From Ostrinia nubilalis (lineage: Eukaryota > Arthropoda > Insecta > Lepidoptera > Crambidae), in contig NC_087106.1 of the NCBI RefSeq assembly GCF_963855985.1, positions 9,283,001-9,347,000 on the forward strand: a stretch of 64,000 nucleotides of DNA, given 5' to 3'. The number at the start of each line of letters is the position of its first letter. The stretch's first letter is position 1. The notes below the pieces were generated by a model. It ran no database searches. It was not told the origin of the DNA and worked only from the letters and a program-made list of their open reading frames with translations. Both the position numbers and the translations under genes were made by a program. This document shows, piece after piece, positions 39,501 to 51,500 of this stretch.

Positions 39501-42500
39501 ACAAACGAATGCTCCTTTCCAAACGTTAGTAGATCAGTCGGCAGTCGCTGTCACTCGTCATGTCAGAGACACGTCAGCAAGAAGCAAGAAGGCTGGCATG
39601 CGATGCAACAATAGCACAGTGCACGCATGTAATAATACCTACTACTTACGTAGGTGGTCCTTCTAACACAATCTTCCCAAGTAATTACAGAATGAAGGCC
39701 AAAGCTTCAAATCAAGTTTTGGCCTAAGCGAAAATGTTGACTTTGGCAGAATCGATGACTGCGCTTGAATCGATTTTTAAGCGTTTGTTTTGTAATTTAA
39801 TGGACATCGGTGTATACTATTTGCTGAACCTTAATTGTAGGAAATTGTACACATTTGTTGTGCCAAATTGTACACATTTGTTTTTCAAAAAACGGATGTT
39901 TTCACCTCGCAATTTTTCAAACGAGGAAATAATTCGGAAACAGCCAATCAATTAAGGTAATTGCTCATTTCCAGTGGAAGCTCCGTGGGAGCCCGTAATC
40001 GGTCGGAAATCATTATGGCGGATGCTGTAAACAGAAAGAAGTCCAATATTAAGTACTTTCTGGGAATTGAAATGACGTTGATCGATCGATATCCTTATTT
40101 TTTTTCCTAAAATTCTTTTTTCTCTTTATTTCTGATTCAATTTTATGTATCACCCAAGGCCTATGATAATCCCGCGTTCTATATCCTTAATTTCACTGAA
40201 ATTCTGCCCCCCTAGACAAAATGCAAAATGTGACCAGTTTTTGTGTCGAAAGATGGTCGAAAAGCCTTTTTTTCTGTATATGGAGTTTCAACGAATTCGA
40301 TCAAAAAGTGCCTCTTGTCTAGCCACTGTTCTGTATAAAATAAATTGCAAAGTCGTACATTGCTTAGCATTTATCGAGATAGTTTTCCTCAAAAACTACA
40401 TATCTGCATCCAGAAATAATTTAAATACCGAGTAAAACTTACAAACAACGAGTATTGAATCCGGGTCATCGGGTACTGCGGACAAGTATATAGGTCACTG
40501 GGCGACCACGCGACCGACGGGAATAGTAGTTGCTATGCGCACGCGTCGCTTCTGCGACAAAACGGCGCTGCATTCGAGGACATGCGAATTAGTCTCTTTG
40601 TTACTCGCTTTCAAATCAAATCAATCAAATCAAATATATTTATTTTGCGAACATGGGTAAATGTAGGTATTACAAGTATTTTAGTATCTCCATCTTCCAC
40701 CTTTTGGCATGCAAAATTATAAATCAAACTTATCAAATTTCATTTACATAAAAAAGAATTTTCACTTAAATAATGTCAGATCAATCGCAGTCATATTATA
40801 ATTGAATAAACATTCTACATTACATTTAAACATAATAGATTAGTAAAAAATAAAATAATAATAATAATAAAACAATGTCATAAACACAATAAAAGTTAAA
40901 AAATTACATATTATACAATCACATTTATATTAATGGTTACAATTCTCTATCATTAAAATATTCATTCATATTATAATAACATTTATCTATTAACATTTTT
41001 GATAAAATAATTTTAAATTTATTTAAATTAAATTGCTTCAAGGATTCTGGGAGTTTGTTGTAAACCTTTGGAGCCATTTCTGTGACATTTTTACGCATTA
41101 GCTTTGTTATTATGTTCTTTATTTACATGTGCAGTGGTTATGTTGGTAGTCTTTGTGGTGTTTCACTTGTCGTTAACAGCCTGTTCAGGTAGAATGAGTA
41201 ATCGATTATGTAGGATTCTTTTATCTTTATGTTGACCGTGTTTATGTGTCACGACAATCAGTTGCTTTGCAGTCGCTTTATTAGTCGATTTTTGTGTAAA
41301 AAATAGAAAATAATTGTGACGCAAATAACAAAGTTGGACTTCAAACGTAAATCAATTCAAAATGATGTCGCTCAGAATCACATCTGTTCACTACCAATGA
41401 ATCCGATTACGCAACAGCAACACACCGCATCATAAACATCAGTTTTGCGTCTGACCCGAAACAATGTCGGGAATCGGGAACACAATAAAACATTCTAGCG
41501 GGTGATAAATTTGCATCTTGGAAAGGGGTCGACATGTTACGTAATGGACGGATTGGACAAAGAATAGCGTTGCTTGTTTATTCTTTCTATATGGATTTCT
41601 GCCCGCGGCATCTTCTACTTCAATATCCATTTATATCCTATGTGCTATTCTGATGTATAATCTAAGTAACATTGAAAGTTTCAACAAAATCCAACCAACA
41701 GTTTTCGTGAAGGTTTAGCAAACATCCATCTTCACAAACTTTGTCGTTTGTAATATTAGTATAGATGGCACAATGAGCCGGGCGAAATGGTACGATAAAG
41801 ATTTTATGACAAAGGTGCACACTGACTTCTATTGTTAAAATCCGCAAGAGCTTTGAGGTCAATCTAACATATTTAAAGTAATAAGTTTTCTTTTGTATAA
41901 TAACCCCGTTTTTAAAAAAAAAAATACGTTGTTAAAATTATTCCTGCCCTTTCAAGTTCACCGGGGTCTTTTAGGGTATACTATTGGGACCAATACATCT
42001 TCTTGTTTTTATTTTTCTAGAGAACTAAATCTTACTCGTACTATGATGTCATACTAAACAGTAAGTTATCCAATATCATAACGAAATAGCTTTGGAAATT
42101 ATGTAAGGCGTGAGGCCAACACCTAATTAACACAATTGATTAGTCGATAAGATACGTCGAATAACACTAATATGCCATAGAATAGTCGATAAACAATACC
42201 CAATTGAGATAAAGCATCAATTGGACCAAGCCAATTAAAATGGGATTGACCCACATACAAAAAATTGGGTTCTCCGACTCTACATTGCCAAGATGAAGGT
42301 TAGACAAAGGCTATATTCTTGACAAGGGTTAAACATGCATTTTAAATTATATGGTTAAAGTATTCTGAGAATTTATAGCATGTTCAATATTTTCCAAGGC
42401 GTTTCATGTCAGTAATTATTGTTATAATTTTGATATTCAATGTATTGTGTACCTTTTCTAGAATATTGAAAATTACTGTAATGGTAACATGTTTAAAGTT

Positions 42501-45500
42501 TGTTGATAAAAGCAAACAAATCTTACGTAAAACGTTCGGACGATAATTTAAAACCCAGGATTAATAACAGTAAATAGAAAACAGCTCATCGGAAAATTTT
42601 GTTTACAAAATAACAACTAAATAATTAGAATGTCATGTCTATTTGTAAATAAGTCAATATATCAATTGTCTAGCTATTGTGAAGTTCGGATCACACATCA
42701 AGATTGATTTTCATTCTAAATATACTCGTAGGTACATCTATTGGCAAGGTCGGGTAAAACCTATAAATAAATCAATCTGCACTGAAAGCACGTGCAAACA
42801 TATTAATAAGAAGTAATTAATTGATGAATTAAAAATAGTACCTACCTAGATAGGTGTTATGCAATGAACATTTTGTTTTGGTTTTTATTATGGGTAAACC
42901 TGGATTAAGTAATCCGAGAACTTATACCACATCGTTAGTGTGTTGATGATAATCCAAAAATATCCAAAACAGTGCCTGTAGAAAACATAGTAGAACACAA
43001 TTTGGAACTTCACTGCATCTTTAATCCTAATTAAGTTAAACAGTCAAATCTAAAATCTATAACGAAAGTTACAAGAGTCAGGTAAAGACAAAAATACGAA
43101 ATGATGATTCAAGAAAACGGCAGGCATAAATCCTCGTTAAATTACATTGAAATGGGGTGGAAATGTGCTAAAATAATGATGATGAAGATTTATTCGCTGG
43201 GGAAAGTGAAAAAGAGCATGTGTCGACCTAAAATTGTCGCGCTCCTGAAGATAATTAATACTGACTTTACATACTCATGCCTTGATCTCCATTTTAGCTT
43301 CTTTATCAACAGTTTAACTCCTAATCTGGGCGTTTAAGCCAGAATGCTGAAATCCCGCGGTTTCGTTAGAGCGTTGGCATCTCACCAAATGGAATAAGGG
43401 GCTGAGTCGCAAGGTGACTTAGTTTCCTTATCCGATGTATTTTATGTGTTGTGTGACCTATTTTTACGCTTTTAGGATGTAGTGCTAAGCGGGTTTTACA
43501 TTTTTCCGCACTAACAAGATCCTTGGATTGTAGACGATTAAATGTTTGCAACCTGACAGTTCAGGGATGGGATTTGGCCAAAATAAGAAATGGTAGTTAG
43601 TTATGCCAGACACGTCGTTCTACAGTAGTTTGCCAGTATGGTCGAATATAAGATTTGATTTATAATTTCATTTCAAGTAGGTCCAATTGGTATTTTTAAA
43701 TTATTGTTTAGTAAAGGCAATGATCGAATGAATGAGATGCCAATGGAGGCGACCAAAATGCATAATTTGGTTACGCTAATAATTAGCAAATTATGTGTTA
43801 CCGAAAAAACTTCATATTTTTGTAAAATTACTTGAATTTGGTTTTATAAACAATTGGCAAATAAAATTCATCAACAACAGTTCGCCATCCTAGTTCGTTT
43901 GGGTACAGGGATAGGTCTTTAACTTTACCTGATTTATTACGTTTTTTGTGTACCATTCTAACTTTGATAGTAGTGGCACAAAATAGAATAGTATTTTGTG
44001 GTAGTGGCGCGTTTGGCCGAGGTCCAAGCGAATTGCTATGATAGATTGATAACAAGATCGCGTTCGCTAAAGTCGCTGAAGTGGCGGAAGAAAGTTCTTT
44101 CAAATTTTTATCGCATCGTTGTGTAATTAACATCACAAAGGAACGAAGTCAAATGATTACGGATGTTATCTTTTCGCTTCTTTTCTGCGGCTTTTATGAT
44201 ACTTGTGTATAAACGAAAAACAAGTCTGAATAGGCTCCACTTTCATGGAATATTTTCGATATACTTTTCTGGGTAGTTTTTCGAACTTACTTCTTCTATC
44301 GTGTGGGAATATTAAAGACGAATGGCTTCCACTGGGAAATTGGACCACCCACCCAACCACCAACCCAACAGAAAGAGTTATATTTGATCATGAATCATCA
44401 TCATCAATCATTGGCAGATTTAGGTGTAGTTTCTTGAGTGCTGCCAGAAATATAGTCACAAATTTATCGAACGGTGCAACAGCTGAGCCTAAACTGAACA
44501 ACACGTGGGTCTGCTCTAATAAAATGCAGAAATAGACAAAGTTAGGCCCAAGGTGTGCGCTTACGCATACGAGCGTCACGTCTCCCGCTTCCGCCATAGT
44601 TCTTTATATTCTCTACCATTCTTTATTGCAAACAGGAAGCGGCGGCCATCGCAGATTAGCGATTGTTGGCATAACACGCTGTTGTGTTTTATTTACAAGC
44701 GTTCATATTTACAAGTCTTGGTGTTTGTGTGTATTACTGTACTTGAGACCTGTGACCCAATTTCCGGAGTTTGAGGATGATTTCGCATTCATAAATGTAA
44801 ATTTAATAGTGCCTTAGAGCTGGTTTGATGATAAAAGATGATAATTATTGGAAGTATGAAGTTAAAAAACTTTTTATTTAACATACTATGATTTACGAGT
44901 GGCATATAATATTCTCTACATGGAAATTGACCCCATCCATGTTCATAAATTTTGGTTAGTGAAATTCATCGCAAACGCAGAGTATTGTTGATTTTTCATA
45001 GTAGTTCCAGCGATATCATTAGTCTTGACTTTCTTATGAAGTTTGTTCCAACTTTCTTTGAAATCGTAATAAAGGCAAAACTTTCTTCAATATGCAAGTT
45101 TCATAGACGGTTTTCATTCATTGTAGTCGTCATTATAAGTTTCAAACTTAGGTAAGGGCTAAACTGCTATGTGTATTTATAGGTGCCATTCAAAATGATC
45201 TGATAGTACTATAGTAGGTATTTGGGATTGAATCTACTCCCAAGTGCAAATCCATACATAGCGTCATCATTCCAGAATATTATGCCTTAATCCATGGAGG
45301 TATTAGCACCTCCATGCCTTAATCTGTCTTGTTATACAAAAATAAACCTTTGTCCTTTTTAACCAACATCCAAAAGGGGAGATTTTCAATTAGGTTGTAT
45401 GTTTTCTTCCAGACAAGTGCTCTCCCACATAAAGAACATCCCCGAGCTGATAGTCCTCGGCCACGAGTCTCCCACCGTCAGACGGCTGCCCATCTTCTCC

Positions 45501-48500
45501 ATCATGGTGAAGCACCCTCGAGGAACCTTCCTCCACCACAACTTCGTTTGTGCAGTCCTGAATGACGTCTTCGGGATCCAGGCCAGAGGAGGACTGAGCA
45601 GCAATCTGAACTACGGGTCGGATATCCTGGGGATTGATGACCAACTCTTGAGAGAGTACGAGAAGTTACTGGATGTTGAAGCGTGAGTACTTTGACATGT
45701 TCAATATACCTATGCCCCTTTGCCCTAGAAATTGAGAAAAAAGGTCTCAAATAAAATTAACCTGTCTGGAATTTCAAATGGTACCTACCTAATTTTATTA
45801 CAGAACGTGAGTTTACTGCTCATATTTTTGCTTCTTAAAATACTAGTAGATAGACATGAATAATTTTCATTGTAAACCACACAAGGTAAACAACACCACA
45901 AGTTATAACACACTCGTTATGTAATAAAACACGAAACACATAACTTTGAAAACCAGACACTCGTGTTAATGTGTTGATACTAGTAGTTCACATTTCCAAT
46001 TTATCACAGACCAAAATAATCCAGATGTGGTAATTCATAATCTGTTAATGATTTTGCGTCGGCCATTAAAATAATAATCTAATCTGAATACGTGCAGTTA
46101 TTATGGCTTTTTGGCATGTTTGATACATTTTGTCTTAAAATATCGTTTTGCAACTGCCAAGTTTCCAAGATTGTACGTAAAATTTTCCCAGCAAGAGTAA
46201 ACATTATAGGATGATGTTTATGTACTACGAGTATCATCTCATTTACCTATTTCTATTAATTAAATTCTTTACAGACAAAGAGAAATCTCGCGAGTTCGGA
46301 AACTAAGCGACGTGAAGGCACCAGACGTTCCAATTTACAATGAGCACCTCCGACCAGGATTCTGCAGGGTGTCTCTCCCTTTCTTCATGTCGGAGAGCGA
46401 GCTGGCCTTCGTTTTGGAGGCTTTGAAGATGGTCGCCACCGAAGGCTGGAAGATACTGCCACAGTATGTCGTGAACCCGCAAACAGGACAATGGAGGCAC
46501 CACACGTGCTCCATTTTAAGAGACAAGAAATCTTTATATTCCCTGAGATTCAATGATGGAAAAGTCACATCTCATGAAAGAAGAGTTTCTGGTAAGTTCT
46601 TTATGGAAACATTTGGATAATGATGAAATTAATGATAACTCAATGTACCATTTATTGGAAAACAGAAACTTTAACACTTCTTTTTTGTACAGGACCCGGC
46701 ATATTTCCCCAAACATACACGGAATGCTTACAGACTGCAAGAAACCTCTTCAATAGAGCAAGAAAGCTTGCCATGAAATGCACAACAGCTGAACCAGAAG
46801 TCTCGTTCAATCCTCGCATAGACTATTTGAGATGGTTCATGCTGCCGAAAGAAGCGCACGACCTCTTACTCGGACGATCAGCTAATGTCAAACATATTGT
46901 GCCATTTGACCCGTCAGGGTACACAGGGGCGAGGAAGAGTCTATATATCTCCAGGTCTTCCATTACTTCCTCTCCCACACTAGGGTCATCACCGAGACAT
47001 TTCAGCTTATCAGCTATTGATGATTGCCAAATATTTAGACTGAAACAAAAACAGAAGTTCTTCTCGAGAGAATCAAGTCTTAAAGAAACGCAAAAAGAAG
47101 ACACTATGTCACATCCAGTTCAGTTTGCGCTAGGGGAATCTGTATCGCCCCTGCGTCTCATTCCTTCTGCAAGAAAACCAATGCTAATGAGATCCAGGTG
47201 CTACAGCTTAGGCTCTGATAATCCACCAGTAGCTCTGAGCGCGCAAACTAAACTAAATCTCGGTCTCAAAGAAGCCAGCCCAAATAATACAAATGAAAAA
47301 GCAAGCATGTTTTGTAACTGTGGAAGTCAGACTGATCTCCAGTCCTTAGACGACCCAATGATCTCACCTGGAAAGGCATTCTCGTACAGCACCCAGAGCA
47401 GCACGTCTGCTTCAGATTGTAGTCAAGTGGGAAGAGTTTCACCTACAACGTCACTAACCTCACAAACATCAGAAGATATTCAGGCATACGTCAAGGAAAT
47501 GACACGAGAAATCGCCACTGAAATCAAGTCTGAAATACGTGAGGTTATTTCTAAAGTAGACGATATTTTAGAGAACTCAGATGCTCTTGAACAGTCGAAT
47601 GCAAGCATGACCTCTATATCTAGTCAAAACGAAAGAAATTCAGTATCGGTCATAGATGTAGCGGAATATTTGATGGGCATGTCGAGAGAAATGGCGTCAG
47701 AAGTTAAACATGAAATCCGAGAGATGGTTAATCAGGTGGATGAAATGATATCTCCAGATTATAATGGCACAAGTTCCAGAAAGAGTTCACCACCTCAGAC
47801 AGGTAGAAGAAGAATAGGGTCTGGGCCAGAATTGGGGTTAGATTTGCAAAGGGCACCGCAAAGCTTGCGTAAGTGTCCGACTAGTCCAGTGCTTCCGACT
47901 CAGTTCATGAATGATGAAGATTCTCGATTGAAGCGGTCTCCAAGTCATCAGTCGCCAAAATCAGCGCAGCGCACTCCTTTACACGAGACCTCTGGACCCA
48001 ACAGTATCTCCTTTAACTCGAGTGAGACTTCGACGCCTGACACTATTATTCAAGTAGTGACAACGTCACAAAACTCTCCAGTTATGCCCAAATCTTCAAG
48101 TTCCAATAAATTGTCAGACGAAGAAACCAGTTGCAATGATGTGACGTGCCGACACTGCTGTATTAAAAAGACTTGGTGCCAAAATCCTTCAATTAGCTCT
48201 CAGGACAGCGGTATCAATATGACATTCACTGAGACCGACTCATATTTGGACTTCGGTAAGTAACATTATAATTGATGCTAAGCAATAAAAACAATTTAAC
48301 AACGCAATTTATTGTTTGTGCCGATTACGACACGCGTTTTAACTTCAAATCAATAGTCTTTCATTAAATCCAGTTTTATACAGATCGCGTCCAGTTAACA
48401 AATCGGGCCTTAAAATGTACGACATATTTATTACAATCAAGGAAATCACTGGCTGAATATTCCTGCTTCAACAGATCTGAACCAGATACCTAAATAAGAT

Positions 48501-51500
48501 CACGATTTTTAAATTCTTGTTATGTTTGCATGGTATTTCAGTAAAATGGAGAACTTCCTCAGATCCGACGACGAATAAGGCGAAGAAGCCCCAAGGGCGA
48601 ATTCGGATTTGCCAGAAATACGAGAAGAGCGAGGTGCCAGATATAATCGAGGGGGTCCCCGTGTGCTCCGGCGACCACGTCCGGCAGAAGAGGTACAACG
48701 AAACCACTGACTCTGGCAAAGTTGCTTTCCAAATCCCAGACGAAACTGAGAGGCAAAATAGGTGAGTGTGCTCTAACAAAACTAATAACTAGTCAAGGAT
48801 TTAGATTTGTTGTAGCAACTGTTTGATAACTCATTTATTAACACACAGTGTAACTAATAAATCATATAGAATTTGGTAATTTAACGTCTGTAATTTTACG
48901 AACAGCGGGAAGTTACCACATAACTAGTGAGTAGTGACATATTGCACTTGTCCTGTCATCTGCCGCACACGTGTTCGTGCATTTTGAGTTAGTTACAAAA
49001 ACTGACCTCCAAAAAAGCAGAGGTCAACACACTCCGTAACATTTTGGTCTGTCTAGAACTTGGCAAAATCGTCGTTTAAATTTGAATAATAATCCGTGGG
49101 AGGGAACGGTTTGGCAATTACTCAAACATCTTTCTTGGCTATCATTTTTCACTAGGCCCATTTTTCACAGTGACAGCAACCGTTGTTGGTAATTAATACT
49201 TAATAACCGTTTATTCCCTTGAAACTGAGCTGTTTTGAAATATTGTCATTTGAAAAGGACCGTAACAATCTGTCAAAAATATCCTATTGGACCACTGCGC
49301 CACAGCGCCGTTGACTTTATTTATTTTATATCTACCAGAATTGCCGTCATAATTGAACAAAATGTATATTCACTTGTGCGAAAGTGATGACTTTTAGCGG
49401 TATTGTTGTTCTGATCACGTAAACTCAAGTTAAATATGTTTTCAAAGCACCCGATTCAGTCATCTGTGTATCTGACCTTCGCACATTTGCGTCATTCTGG
49501 CGCTGGTGCCACATTAAATCTTTTAGAATATACGGCGGAACTGTGGTAGTTAAAAGTATTCGAAATAGCTTCATTCGCAAATAATGTCAGACATTATGTA
49601 CAATTCTGTTTAATCGAATGCATCTTTGTTTGAAGACAAGCGCAGTTTCAATCTAATTTACTAAAAGATATTTTTTATAATAAATATTGACGTCATGGTA
49701 AACGTTTTTGTTTTACCAGTTATTATATCATCACCGGGAATTTTAGTCTACTGCAGTAATACTATCTAATTTACCGGAGACAAAACAAGAATTTGATCTA
49801 AACTCCCTGCCTGGCTAGATAAGTTTTATAGCCAGGAGACCTGATGTCCTTAATCGCCTCCTACGACATCCACAGGAAGAGTGGAGATTTTATCAACGAA
49901 AAAATTCCATTGTTCTAGATCGGTGACAACATCAGCAGACCTGAAAAGGTGCAGCAGGTCCTCAAACGCGTCTTCCAGTTGCTCAGACCGCAGCTCACGA
50001 TCGAGTGGCTATGGCACCGACCAGCGCGTGTCCAGTGAAGACCATTTCTATGAGAGAAGGTGAGCATACTGCAGGCTCTCGGGCTTTTGGGTTTCTTAAA
50101 GATCAGGGGAATCGGATCGACGAATGTAGCCAGAATCTACAGCTTGACCTCCAATAAAAGCTCTGTTTAGCGTATTTTGTCATCATTTCTAATGCGATTA
50201 ATTTCTGAACTTCGGCCTCCACCACTTAAATATAGCTTCTTGAAGCACTGCAGATCCTAAATGACGTTTACTTGACAAAGTTATTGTTCTTTTACAGCGA
50301 GTCTGAATGCCGTTTGCTTAAAGAGGAATGTGAATGGGAGGAGGACGACAGCAGTGCGTGCAGCGACACCTCCCTCACAGACTTCACCATCGATGACGAG
50401 GGCAAGTGGCACTGCCCTCCTAAGGACATTTGGAAGGCTACGGTTGAGGTTAGTGTCTTAGGTTTAAAGAACATTTATTTCTCATTAAAAACATTACTGT
50501 CACTTACATGAGAAATTAACAAATTTTATGTAGGTAGATAATTTACAAGTTGTCCAATGGCCAGAACAAGCAGATGTACTTCTGCGGGAATCGTCCTGGA
50601 TTGTTCAATGTTCAAGAACAAAATAAAAATACAGACAAAAAAAAGGGACCTTTCCATTATCGTCTACCATAATAGGGATGTCTACATGCATAAGTACCTA
50701 AAGTTTTTCTTAAAAATATGCGTCCGTTTGAATAATAATCTTCCATGTACTTAGCTCTAGCTCTATTGTTTTTTGTAGACAATGGGTAAGATTAAAGCTA
50801 GTTCTCCTCCACGGTACCAGTCAACTCCTAGGGTGTTAATATTGGTATTTTCTTGATGCACCGACTCTCATGCTCTTTCCAGGCGATCCACGAGTTCAAC
50901 ATGATAAGGCCAAGCGACAAAGTCCTGGTGTGCCTGTCAGGAGGCCGCGCGTCCATTGCGTTGCTCCACACCATGCATCAGTACCAGTTCTACGCTAGGT
51001 CCAAGGGAATCCATTTCAGTATCGGTAAGTTTCATCAGTCATTTTTAATCTATCAGTTGTTGAAGTTAACGGTCTGCAGTCAGGTTAAAGTGCTCGCATC
51101 ATGTATGAACATTAGCGGCAGACAGAACGCAGTCAGTGTAAATAATTTTAGTAAACTGACAATAGGGCGACAACCTGAAATCAGTTTTATATTAGTGGCA
51201 ACGACTTTAGCCATTGCCAAAAACTTCGGATGACTTTGATATCCGATACACCTTACTCCTGTGTAACTTTTCGGTTGAATTTGTCATTCGAGTATAGTTC
51301 CCGATATTTCGTTATTCGAGATTTGTTCCCAGAAGGGATTCGTCAAATAAGTATTGTTAGAGAAATAATTTGAAGCGATTGGTGTTGAAAGAGAGTGTCA
51401 AGATATTGCAGTGGTATAACTATTATTTTTATTACAGGCGCATTGTTTGTGCACGAAGACAAGTCAGATATGGACCCTCGATACCTGATGGCATACTGCA

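Larger units (their letters stand above)
32517..45412 (+). other. 12.9 kb intron of the fusion gene
   Basis: Contains a large dispersed repeat with a nested snap-back element (33137-35353), an inverted-repeat element (36281-36413), a Helitron-like element (37127-37321), a MITE (38076-38193) and a LINE C-terminal relic (40609-41110). Unassigned frames lie at 44136-43828 (minus) and 44597-44388 (minus, starting [20 protein letters not shown]). No nested gene is convincing. Confidence 0.6.

Noticed and set aside
43828..44136. 102-codon minus-strand frame as a gene
   Set aside because: No motif, no splice context, AT-rich; not distinguishable from a random frame.
45386..45750. Minus-strand frames opposite the exon at 45413
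   Set aside because: Shadows of the plus-strand coding exon.
46620..46692. Upstream extension of the long linker exon (MMKLMITQC...)
   Set aside because: This is intron read-through: phase-matched acceptor ag at 46691-46692 and donor at 46592 show that the exon begins at 46693.
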